A DNA stretch of 37,360 nucleotides, taken from the NCBI RefSeq assembly GCF_016774335.1, contig NZ_JAETWA010000032.1, positions 1 through 37,360 of the forward strand, written 5' to 3'. The position numbers and the translations under genes were made by a program. Positions 24,701-31,751 of this stretch are shown piece after piece. This stretch comes from Luteimonas saliphila. Its GTDB lineage: Bacteria > Pseudomonadota > Gammaproteobacteria > Xanthomonadales > Xanthomonadaceae. Under the pieces are notes generated by a model. It did no database searches. It was not told the origin of the DNA and was given only the letters and a program-made list of their open reading frames with translations. Numbering within the stretch: position 1 is the stretch's first letter; every line of letters starts with the position of its first letter.

Positions 24701-26049
24701 GGTGGCACCGTGACCAGCATGTCGGGATCGAACGCCGGCGCCTGGTCGGGCGCCTGCAGCACCAGTTCGCTGTCGACGCCATCCACGCGCAGGCGCAGGT
24801 AGTGGTCGTCCGCCGCCAGCGTGGCGGGGAAGTCGAACACCAGCGGATCGCCTGCCGCGGCGCGTGGATTGGCATTGCACTGGCGCGTGCCGAGCATCAG
24901 CACGGCCTGCTGTTGCGGCCGCACCCGCGGTTGCGAGGCGAGCGTGACGCGCACGCGCGATGGATCCGCGCTGCGCACGATCGAGATCGCCGGCAGGCCC
25001 AGCGGTGGGCCGCTGGCCTCGATCATCGGCCGGGCACTGAGCAGCAGGGGAATCGCGTTGGTCTCGCGCGGTTCGCTTTCACCGGCGGGAGTGAGCGACA
25101 GGGTCACCTGCCAGGTGCCTGCCGGCAGGTCGGCCTGCGCGGCGGCATCGGCGGGCAGGTCGAAGTTCAGGCCGCGGCCGTCGGCGTCGAGCGCAGCGGG
25201 CAGTTCGAGCGGCGCCTCGCGGAGGCGGTGCAGCAGGCGCACGCGAGGATTCGCGCCGGCCAGGCGGATGCCCGACACCTCGATCGTATCGCCCAGCCGC
25301 GCCGTCTTCTGCATGTTCGGCGGCACGGCCTGCATGAGGGTCGGCACCGAGGGCAGCAGGTCCGGGTTCACCAGCACGCCGGCATCGCGCTGGGTCGCGG
25401 GATCCACGCGACCACGCGAGAGCACCGGCAGCGGCGACACGCCCGGGCGCGTGCCTTCGATCAGTACCACCGACACCTGGTAGGCCGCGGACGGCCGGTA
25501 GTGCGTCTGGATCGCCGACCACAGCTTGCTCATCTCGTCGATGCCCAGCGCGGCAGGCGTGATCTTGATCGCCTCCAACTGGTCCGCGAGGTCGGACTGC
25601 GACAGCGCCTGGATCTGCGGCGGGAACATGCCGAGATCGAGCGGACCAGGCGAAAGCGCGTCGCGGATCGAGCCGCGGTCCAGCCACGGACGCTCGTGCA
25701 GCACATGCATCGCGTAGCCGAGCAGGATCTCGGCCTGGAAATCGGCGCGACCATAGGCGGTGACCAGGTAGTGCAGGTCCAGCGCCAGAGGCCCGTTGCT
25801 CATGCGCTCGCCCGCGCCGTTGCGCGAGGGGAGGGCGGTGTTGCGCCAGGCGGCGTTGGGCGTGACCTGGTGCAGGAACAGGTTGAGCCGTGGCGCCATC
25901 TGCTCGTCGTCGAGGTCGATGGTGTCGGGCGCGACCGCGGTGACGGTGATGGTGGTGCCGAGCGCGGGCGCGACGCTGCTGATCATGGCGTCGTCGAGCA
26001 GGTTGCGCAGCACCGCGCTGACCGCACCGATGGCGAGCGGCGAACTCAT
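24697..26049 (-). CDS. Tail terminator/cap protein with Pvc16_N (DUF4255) domain
   Basis: A 450-residue protein. Residues 1-200 are the DUF4255/Pvc16_N domain (AIGAVSAVLRNLLDDAM, PRLNLFLHQVTPNAAWRN, LDLHYLVTAYG ... AEILLGYAMHVLHERPWLDR). Afp16/Pvc16 proteins close the tube and sheath at the end distal to the baseplate. The C-terminal 250 residues are Ig-like or IPT/TIG-like beta domains (KTARLGDTIEVSGIRLAGANPRVRLLH; PRVRPQQQAVLMLG), larger than in Afp16, perhaps decorating the particle end. ATGA overlap with the upstream small gene. Confidence 0.92.
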   Translation of the reverse strand: MSSPLAIGAVSAVLRNLLDDAMISSVAPALGTTITVTAVAPDTIDLDDEQMAPRLNLFLHQVTPNAAWRNTALPSRNGAGERMSNGPLALDLHYLVTAYGRADFQAEILLGYAMHVLHERPWLDRGSIRDALSPGPLDLGMFPPQIQALSQSDLADQLEAIKITPAALGIDEMSKLWSAIQTHYRPSAAYQVSVVLIEGTRPGVSPLPVLSRGRVDPATQRDAGVLVNPDLLPSVPTLMQAVPPNMQKTARLGDTIEVSGIRLAGANPRVRLLHRLREAPLELPAALDADGRGLNFDLPADAAAQADLPAGTWQVTLSLTPAGESEPRETNAIPLLLSARPMIEASGPPLGLPAISIVRSADPSRVRVTLASQPRVRPQQQAVLMLGTRQCNANPRAAAGDPLVFDFPATLAADDHYLRLRVDGVDSELVLQAPDQAPAFDPDMLVTVPP

Positions 26050-26756
26050 CCGCGCTGCTTTCCTTGCAGGTAGTCGTGGAGGCTCTGCGGTTCGGGCAAG
26101 GCACGCGGCCGCGTCTTGGGCGGCGTGGCGGGACGGGCGGCAGCGCGCACCTCGATGCGGTCGATGTGGAGGTGGATCGTGGGTGGTGTCGAGGCGGCAG
26201 CCGCGGTTTCGAGCCGAGCGACGGTGCTCGCCGACAACGGAGGCGGCGCATGCGCCTGCGGACGGACATCGATGGGGGACGACAGCGGCGCGCGTGGGGT
26301 GGGATCGGACGTTTGTGGAAACGCCGTCGGCGCCGGCGGCTGAGGTAGCGCGCTCCCGGTGTGCGCTTCGATGGCGGTTCTTTCGTAGGCGGACCCGTTC
26401 GTGACGGCATCGAACTCGGGCGCACGGGACCTCGTCGGCGCGGCGCGCACGGGTTCGGCCCATTGGCCGGGTGTCGGCGCGTTCACGGACGGTCCCGATG
26501 CGACGGACATGACGTGAGCCGGACCGGTGACCGGGCTCCGCGCGGAGGCGTTCGTCGCGGTGGTACGCGATGGCGTTTCGATGCCCACGGCGTGCGCGGC
26601 GGCCGGGGCGACGGTATCCCTGTCCATGACATCCGCCGGGTCCTCCGGCGCCGATAGCGGGGGCTCTGCCCGGTCGGACGCGAGCGCGCGCAGCGGTGCC
26701 GCTGGGCGCAAGGCATCCGCATGCCGTGGCGAGAGCCGGCGCAGGAATCCGGACAT
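26046..26756 (-). CDS. Disordered small eCIS protein with IHLHIDRIEV motif
   Basis: A 236-residue protein. Residues 1-185 are low complexity, rich in Pro, Ala, Ser and Thr, and almost surely disordered. The conserved part is the end: PPTIHLHIDRIEVRA (about 190-204), then a proline/arginine linker, then PEPQSLHDYLQGKQRG at the C-terminus. The first motif is shared with the 79-residue protein further down. Such tails are common in eCIS loci and may act as a binding peptide for another component. That is inference. The gene lies 6 bp after the Cys4 protein and overlaps the cap gene by 4 bp. Confidence 0.78.
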   Translation of the reverse strand: MSGFLRRLSPRHADALRPAAPLRALASDRAEPPLSAPEDPADVMDRDTVAPAAAHAVGIETPSRTTATNASARSPVTGPAHVMSVASGPSVNAPTPGQWAEPVRAAPTRSRAPEFDAVTNGSAYERTAIEAHTGSALPQPPAPTAFPQTSDPTPRAPLSSPIDVRPQAHAPPPLSASTVARLETAAAASTPPTIHLHIDRIEVRAAARPATPPKTRPRALPEPQSLHDYLQGKQRG

Positions 26757-26762
26757 GCCGCG

Positions 26763-27455
26763 TCAACCTCCTGCCAGTTGCAGGTACGCGGCGCGACGCA
26801 CCGGACCGAGCGCGAGGATGTCGCGCTCGCACCAGCCGAAGCGTTGCGCGATCAGCGCCACGTCCGACAACAGCCGCTCGGCCCGGGCGCGCAACACGCG
26901 CCACAGCAGGTCCACCGGATCGAGTGGCGCGTCCCAAGCGTGCGGGCAGTCCGGGCATCGCAGCGAGAAATCCAGCGTCGCGCCGGGCATCAGCGCCTGC
27001 ATCCGCGCGCCGATCGCCTCGCGTGCTTCGGCCGTGGCAGGCAGATCGCCCTCCACGCAGCGCGCAAGCAGGGCGTCGGCGAAGGCCTCGGGCTCATCGA
27101 TGCCTTCCAGGGCGTACAGGTCTTCCGGTGTCGGCAGGCGGAAGCGCGGGACGTCGTCGCGCCCGTCGAGCGCGTGCCATTGCGAGTCGTCGTCTGCCGC
27201 GTGCGTCCCGGGGGCGGGCAACGCCGCGACGCAGTGGCGCGCATCGATGGTGAACTCCACGGCCGTGCCGCACTGCGCGCAGCGGCCGATCAGCTCGGCG
27301 TCGACACCGAACAGCTCCATGTAGCGCTGCAGTGCCAGCCGGTTGCGCTCGGGCAGCGAATGCGGCGCCTGTCCGAGCAGCGCCCGTTCGCGCACCGCGG
27401 CGCGAGCGCCGACGGCGGCTTGCCACAGCTCCAACAATTGCGCGTCCTGCGCCAT
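26763..27455 (-). CDS. Cys4 (zinc-ribbon-like) baseplate-associated protein
   Basis: A 230-residue protein with two Cys pairs, CAQC near residue 59 and CPDC near 170, which could jointly bind one zinc. The pattern resembles T4-type baseplate proteins (gp26/gp51 group) and the family found after the tube gene in many eCIS and phage loci. The repeated order 'RNRLALQRYMELFG ... CAQCGTAVEF' and 'LRCPDCPHAWDAPLDPVDLLWRVLR' supports a chaperone or hub-assembly role, as for tail assembly proteins; this is inference. The ATG (27455) is fused to the tube stop as TGATG. A longer in-frame start would overlap the tube gene and is rejected. Confidence 0.75.
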   Translation of the reverse strand: MAQDAQLLELWQAAVGARAAVRERALLGQAPHSLPERNRLALQRYMELFGVDAELIGRCAQCGTAVEFTIDARHCVAALPAPGTHAADDDSQWHALDGRDDVPRFRLPTPEDLYALEGIDEPEAFADALLARCVEGDLPATAEAREAIGARMQALMPGATLDFSLRCPDCPHAWDAPLDPVDLLWRVLRARAERLLSDVALIAQRFGWCERDILALGPVRRAAYLQLAGG

Positions 27456-27979
27456 CAGGCCGGCTCGCTGAAGACCGGCTCGGACGGCTCGGCGACTTCG
27501 TAGTCGCGTTCCCAGCCCTCGTTCTCGAGCTTCAGGGTCTGGATCGCGACCGCATTCGCGTTCGCGTCCAGATCCGGCAGCGCCTGGTACTCCGACACCC
27601 AGCAACGGTAGATGCGGTACGCCAGCACCACCTGGCCGGCCTCGTTGTAGACCTCGAGGATCAGGTCCTTGCGGAAATCCGCGAGCGACACCTCCATGCC
27701 GAGCCCGGAGCCGTAGTTCCAGATCTTGTTCGCCCACTTCTCGAACTCGGGGTCGTGGGTCACGCCGCGCTCGAGCGTGAGCGCCTCGTACTTGCTGCGC
27801 CCGGGCGACTTGCGCGACGTGCTCGGGTCGCCGCCCTCACGGTGTTCGACCACCTCGGTGCTGCGCTTGAGCGCGGAGCACTTGCTGATGCCGGCGACGT
27901 AGCGCCCGTCCCACTTCAGCCGGAACTTGAAGTTCTTGTAGGGATCGAAGCGCGTGGGGTTGACGGAAAACTGTGCCAT
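27455..27979 (-). CDS. Inner tube protein (gp19/Hcp-like, Afp1/Afp5-type)
   Basis: A 174-residue phage T4 gp19-family tube protein, the ring subunit of the inner tube driven out on contraction. Landmarks are NPTRFDPYKNFKFRLKWDGRYVAGISKCSAL (5-36), EHREGGDPSTSRKSPGRSKYEALTLERGVTHDPEFEKWANKIWNY (split over 45-90) and YRIYRCWVSEYQALPDLDANANAVAIQTLKLENEGWERD (split over 122-162). Afp carries two or more tube genes; here only this one is present besides the CIS_tube initiator. The ATG lies 10 bp after the sheath stop. Confidence 0.95.
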   Translation of the reverse strand: MAQFSVNPTRFDPYKNFKFRLKWDGRYVAGISKCSALKRSTEVVEHREGGDPSTSRKSPGRSKYEALTLERGVTHDPEFEKWANKIWNYGSGLGMEVSLADFRKDLILEVYNEAGQVVLAYRIYRCWVSEYQALPDLDANANAVAIQTLKLENEGWERDYEVAEPSEPVFSEPA

Positions 27980-27989
27980 GGTCCGCTCC

Positions 27990-29516
27990 TCAGACTGGGA
28001 TGTCGCCGGCGATCTGCTGCACCCGGATGACCACGAACTCGGCCGGCTTCAGCGGCGCGAAGCCGACGTGGATGTTGACGATGCCCATGTTGATGTCGGT
28101 CTGGGTCGTGGTTTCGCGGTCGCACTTGACGAAGTAGGCCTCGCGCGGCGTGCGCCCCTGGAACGCGCCCTGGCGGAACAGGTTCTGCAGGAACGCGCCG
28201 ATGTTCAGGCGGATCTGCGCCCACAGCGGTTCGTCGTTGGGCTCGAACACCACCCACTGCGTGCCGCGGTACAGGCTTTCCTCGAGGAACAGCGCCATGC
28301 GTCGCACCGGCACGTACTTCCATTCCGAGGCGCGGTCGTTGTGGCCGTGCAGGGTGCGTGCGCCCCAGACCACCGAGCCGTACACCGGCAGTGCGCGCAG
28401 GCAATTGATGCCCTGCGGGTTGAGCTGGCCGTTCTCGGCATCGCTCATCGCCACTTCCAGCGCCGAGGCGCCGTTTATGCCGGCGTCGATCCCCGCAGGC
28501 GCCTTCCACACGCCGCGGCTGGCATCGGTACGCGCATACACGCCGGCGACGAAGCCGCAGGGCGGGAACGCGCGCGGCGTGCCCTGCTTGAGCGGATCGG
28601 GTGCACGCACCCAGGGGTAGTACAGGGCGGAGTAGTTGGCATCCGCGCCGGTGAGGCCATCGAGACCGTCGTTCATCATGTTCTCGACCGTCTCGCCTTC
28701 GGGGGCATCGACGATCAGGAACGCGCGGCGTTCGCGGCAGCGACCTTGAAGGGTCTGGATGGTCGATGCGTCGATCAGCCCGGGCACGCACACCAGGTTG
28801 AACAGGTCGATGCGGTCGGTGGGCGTGCCGATGCCGAAGCTGGCCAGCAGCGTGGTGCGGAAATCGGCGTCGTCGGCGGTCCAGGCCACGCCGTCGGCGC
28901 CGCCGTCGAGCTCGATGACGACCGCGTCATCCGGCGGATCGCCATCGGCCTCGACCGTGATGAACAGCGACCGCCCGTTCACCACGTCCTCGGCGAAGCG
29001 TGCATCGGTCGGGTCCATCGACAGGTTCTCGAATACCTCCACCACCGCGTCCTCGGTGGGATGGTCGATCACCTCCAGCTTGAAGCGTTGGCCGACCGGA
29101 TCGGCGGCGTCCACGCCGACCCGGCGGGTCACGCGCACGCGTACGTCGTTGGCCCATTCCCCGGGCGAGCTGGCGGTGACCGTCAGGCCCTCGGCGCTGC
29201 CGCTGGCGCTGTCTGCGTTGAGACCGTCGTCGTCCTCGTCCTCCAGGCCGCTGGCCGCCAGCCGCAACACGTAGGCATCGCCGCCACCGTTGTCGAAGAA
29301 CTGGCGCACCGAGTAGCCGAGCAGGGTGCGCTGGTCGAGGCCGCCGAAGCGGCGTTCGTAGTCGGCGAACGAGGTGATGCGCACGGCACGGTCCACCGGG
29401 CCGCGCGCGGCCCAGCCGATGAACAGCGCGATCGAGGTCGCTACCCCGGTGATCGTGCGGACGCCGCTGGAGACTTCCTCGATGTAGACGCCGGGGTAGG
29501 TGAGGGGTTGTGGCAT
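27990..29516 (-). CDS. Contractile sheath protein (Afp2-4-type)
   Basis: A 508-residue tail sheath protein. The N-terminus (LTYPGVYIEEVSSGVRTI then GVATSIALFIGWAARGP) and the C-terminal domain (INCLRALPVYGSVVWGARTL, RRMALFLEESLYRGTQWVVFEPNDEPLW, REAYFVKCDRETTT, INIHVGFAPLKPAEFVVIRV-like end) are diagnostic. The Asp/Glu-rich insertion near 110-240 is the variable surface domain. There is one sheath gene, against three in Afp. The ATG at 29516 has AGGAG 8 bp upstream; the longer frame to 29744 is rejected because it runs over the upstream gene. Confidence 0.96.
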   Translation of the reverse strand: MPQPLTYPGVYIEEVSSGVRTITGVATSIALFIGWAARGPVDRAVRITSFADYERRFGGLDQRTLLGYSVRQFFDNGGGDAYVLRLAASGLEDEDDDGLNADSASGSAEGLTVTASSPGEWANDVRVRVTRRVGVDAADPVGQRFKLEVIDHPTEDAVVEVFENLSMDPTDARFAEDVVNGRSLFITVEADGDPPDDAVVIELDGGADGVAWTADDADFRTTLLASFGIGTPTDRIDLFNLVCVPGLIDASTIQTLQGRCRERRAFLIVDAPEGETVENMMNDGLDGLTGADANYSALYYPWVRAPDPLKQGTPRAFPPCGFVAGVYARTDASRGVWKAPAGIDAGINGASALEVAMSDAENGQLNPQGINCLRALPVYGSVVWGARTLHGHNDRASEWKYVPVRRMALFLEESLYRGTQWVVFEPNDEPLWAQIRLNIGAFLQNLFRQGAFQGRTPREAYFVKCDRETTTQTDINMGIVNIHVGFAPLKPAEFVVIRVQQIAGDIPV

Positions 29517-29557
29517 GGAACTGCTCCTGGACTCGGTGGTGCGGGGATCGCCGGGAT

Positions 29558-29860
29558 TCAGTGGCGGGTCGGCAGGGGCCGCGTGTCGCGATGGACGGGA
29601 GGCGCGACGGTCGCGAGCGAGGCATAGAGCTCGCTGCCGTCGAACAGGGCGGTGCGTTGCATCTCGTTGTCCCTGACCAGTTGGTCGAGCGCGCCGCGCA
29701 ACTCGCGGTCGCTCACGCCCTGCAGGTGCGCGGGCAACCACCACAGGCGGATGCCGGCGATGCCGTCGGCGGCGCCCGGATGCCGCACCAGATAGCCGCG
29801 CAATGCGCGCTGCAGGTCTCGCGTGCGTCCGCGTTCGCCGGCCGGCATGGCCCCATCCAT
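29558..29860 (-). CDS. Small winged-helix-like protein, first gene of eCIS operon
   Basis: A protein of 100 residues if started at the ATG at 29860 (96 if at 29848, which has a better GGGG site). It folds in pattern as helix, helix, short strands: DLQRALRGYLVRHPGAADGIAGIRLWWLP, GVSDRELRGALDQLVRDNEMQRTALFDGSELYA (residues 13-80). This order, ending with a recognition-type helix and a beta-wing, is winged-helix-like. The open frame extends to 30130, but a sigma-54 promoter at 29887-29901 lies inside that extension, so the short start is preferred. The protein could sense or repress, or be a structural part; unknown. Confidence 0.68.
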   Translation of the reverse strand: MDGAMPAGERGRTRDLQRALRGYLVRHPGAADGIAGIRLWWLPAHLQGVSDRELRGALDQLVRDNEMQRTALFDGSELYASLATVAPPVHRDTRPLPTRH

Positions 29861-29886
29861 CGATGACGTGCCCGGCGTGTTCGGGC

Positions 29887-29901
29887 GCAAGCAGCGTGCC
29901 A
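29887..29901 (-). promoter_or_regulatory. Sigma-54 promoter of the eCIS operon
   Basis: Minus strand reads TGGCACG-CTGC-TTGC, matching TGGCACG-N4-TTGC of the -24/-12 consensus in every fixed position. The expected start of transcription is near 29875, about 15 bp before the first operon ATG. An enhancer-binding activator gene lies directly upstream. Confidence 0.85.
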
Positions 29902-30034
29902 GCGTGCGATGCCGTTTCGGATCAACGGGTTGCGGTGCGGGCGGGATGCGGCATGGGTGCATGGCATCGCAGGTGCGCCGGGCGGATGGAAGCGCAAACA
30001 CGCAGCGCCGCGCGGCGTGGCGGGTGCGTGGGGA

Positions 30035-30058
30035 GGGTGGGACATCGCAACCCCACCC
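30035..30058. promoter_or_regulatory. Candidate activator (enhancer) site: GGGTGGG/CCCACCC palindrome
   Basis: Perfect 7-bp arms separated by 10 bp, centred about 170 bp upstream of the predicted sigma-54 start site, the usual distance for activator binding. It also lies about 80 bp after the activator gene stop and could be a transcription-terminating hairpin, but there is no T-tract on the minus strand. Confidence 0.4.
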
Positions 30059-30136
30059 ATGCGGCAGGAGCGTCGCACCCTGGCGCGGGGCATCGTGTCG
30101 TGGGTGGTGTGCGCGATCCATGCGCTGCATTCCGCC

Positions 30137-31168
30137 TCAGCCGTTCCGGTAGCGGTCGCAGTCGACGCCATGCTTCTTCAGCAGGCGACCGAGTGCGCGG
30201 CGGTCGGTCTGCGCCAGCCGCGCCGCGGCGCTCACGTTGCCGCCGGTATGCGCCATCACGTTGCACAGGTAGCGGCGCTCGAAGGCCGCGATCGCCTCGG
30301 CCTTGGCGTCGCGGAAGCTCGCTGGCCTGTCGCCTGCCGTCGTGGCCCGCGCGGGATCGGCGGCATACGCCTCCGGCTGCTCCGCGACGCCGTGCAGCAC
30401 CATGCGATGCACCGCGTTCTCCAGTTCGCGCACGTTGCCCGGCCAGGGTTGTGCCTGCAGCCGCGCCAATGCCTGCGGCGCGAATTCGGGGCAGGGCAGG
30501 CCGTAGCGGCTGGCGTAGATCCGCGCGAAATGGCGGCACAGCAGCGGCACGTCGTCGCCGCGTTCGCGCAGCGGCGGCACGCGCAGTCGCAGGATGTTGA
30601 GCCGGTAGAGCAGGTCGCTGCGGAAGCGGCCGGCTGCGGCCTCGTCTTCGAGACAGCGATTGCTGGCGGCGAGGATGCGGGCGTCGGACACGGTTTCCTG
30701 CGACTGCCCGAGCACGCGGTAGCGGCGATCCTGCAGGAAGCGCAGCAGTACCACCTGGCCCTTGGGCGGCAGGGTGTCGATCTCGTCCAGGAACAGGGTG
30801 CCGCCCTCGGCATGGCACACCAGTCCGTTGCGCGGCGCACGCGCATCGGTGAAGGCGCCGCGCACGTGGCCGAACAGTTCGGATTCGAACAGCGCTTCGG
30901 GAATAGCCCCGCAGTTCACCGGCACGAACGGCCGGCTGCGGCGTTCGCCCAGGTAGTGGATGGCACGGGCGGCGAGTTCCTTGCCGGAGCCGGTTTCGCC
31001 GTCCAGCAGCGCCGGCGCGTCGGTGCGCGCGAGCATGCGGATGTCGGCGACCATGCGTTCGAACGCCGGCGAGGCGCCGAGCAGTCCCTGCGGCGGGCGG
31101 TCGGCGTCGGCCGCGCGGTCGCGGTGGAAGCCGGGGGGCTCGAAGGGGGGGAACGGCTCCGGCTTCAT
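30137..31168 (-). CDS. Sigma-54 enhancer-binding activator (PspF-like, no sensor domain)
   Basis: A 343-residue protein starting at the ATG at 31168 (GGAGG site 5 bp upstream). After only 30 residues comes the sigma-54 AAA+ domain: Walker A GETGSGKE (57-64), the sigma-54 contact loop as GAFTDA (104-109) instead of GAFTGA, Walker B GGTLFLDEID (122-131) and RSDLLYRLNILRLRVPPLRER (183-203, split). A Fis-type HTH ends the protein (GGNVSAAARLAQTDRRALGRLLKKHG, 309-334, in two helices). There is no N-terminal receiver, GAF or PAS domain, so control must come from expression level or a partner, as PspA does for PspF. It lies just upstream of, and codirectional with, the eCIS operon and its sigma-54 promoter, and is very likely its activator. 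Confidence 0.93.
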   Translation of the reverse strand: MKPEPFPPFEPPGFHRDRAADADRPPQGLLGASPAFERMVADIRMLARTDAPALLDGETGSGKELAARAIHYLGERRSRPFVPVNCGAIPEALFESELFGHVRGAFTDARAPRNGLVCHAEGGTLFLDEIDTLPPKGQVVLLRFLQDRRYRVLGQSQETVSDARILAASNRCLEDEAAAGRFRSDLLYRLNILRLRVPPLRERGDDVPLLCRHFARIYASRYGLPCPEFAPQALARLQAQPWPGNVRELENAVHRMVLHGVAEQPEAYAADPARATTAGDRPASFRDAKAEAIAAFERRYLCNVMAHTGGNVSAAARLAQTDRRALGRLLKKHGVDCDRYRNG

Positions 31169-31297
31169 TCGTCCTCCGCACGTCCCGTTGCGTGCCGTGG
31201 CGGCGAGCAGCCGTCCACGGATCACGCAAGCAGGCCTGCGCTTGCTGCGCGGTCAATCCCCCTGAGTCGTCTTGGCTGGGGCGCCGCATCCTGCGAC

Positions 31298-31328
31298 TGC
31301 GTGATCCGCAACCAGCGCGGATCACGCA
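31298..31328. promoter_or_regulatory. Perfect 12-bp palindrome upstream of the activator gene
   Basis: TGCGTGATCCGC, 7-bp spacer, GCGGATCACGCA. A further copy of the half-site GGATCACGCA lies at 31219-31228, 51-60 bp before the activator ATG. The arrangement suggests an operator pair controlling the sigma-54 activator gene; the hairpin lacks a T-tract, so a terminator is less likely. Confidence 0.5.
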
Positions 31329-31593
31329 TGACCGGATGCCGGCCCCGGATCGTGCCACCCGACCCTCGCGGGTGCAGGCGAACACGATCCGTGTTCACAG
31401 CAGACAACGGCAAGGGTCGATGGCAGCGGACATCGTGCTCGGCCTGCATGGCAGGAATCGGCTTGCTGAAGATCCAATCCGTGACGCACGGCGCGAATTC
31501 CGCAACGGGCGGATCGACAGCCCGATCGCCTGCCGGATCGCGCGCGCCAAGTCCGGAGCGAGAGCACCCGGTGCCATAAGCACCTCGCTCCCC

Positions 31594-31640
31594 GCACCCT
31601 TCTCCCTCCGGGAGAAGGTGGCGCGAAGCGCCGGATGAGG
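31594..31640. repeat. Dispersed intergenic repeat (CTTCTCCC..GGGAGAAG type)
   Basis: ACCCTTCTCCCTCCGGGAGA continuing AGGT, then GCGCGAAGCGCCGGATGAGGG. This inverted repeat with a GGATGAGGG tail is a widespread multicopy intergenic element of Xanthomonas/Lysobacter and Pseudomonas genomes. The hairpin arms are ACCTTCTCCC-like and GGGAGAAGGT. Confidence 0.6.
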
Positions 31641-31751
31641 GCCCGGCGAAGCGACGCAGGTGCGGACACCGCGCGAGCCGTGAACCGACGATCCGCGCGG
31701 CGGGTTCCCTCCACGTCGCATCGCCGGCGCTTCACCGCAACTTCCGCGGAA

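Larger units (their letters stand above)
31169..31751. other. Intergenic region between the eCIS activator and mntP
   Basis: It holds a strong palindrome and a related half-site (31298-31328 and 31219-31228) upstream of the activator gene, and a dispersed CTTCTCCC/GGGAGAAG repeat (31594-31640). Open frames across it show no family pattern and I do not count them as genes. Confidence 0.6.

Noticed and set aside
4637..29516. Type VI secretion system or intact prophage
   Set aside because: There are no TssJLM membrane genes, no ClpV, and no capsid, terminase, portal or lysis genes; the DUF4157, Pvc16-type cap and Afp15-type ATPase genes mark an eCIS.
29861..30130. N-terminal extension of the first operon gene
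   Set aside because: It contains the sigma-54 promoter, is Pro/Arg/Cys-rich without structure, and the conserved-looking part begins after 29860.
31192..31638. Plus-strand frame of 148 codons between the activator and mntP
   Set aside because: It crosses the strong palindrome and the dispersed repeat and shows no family pattern.
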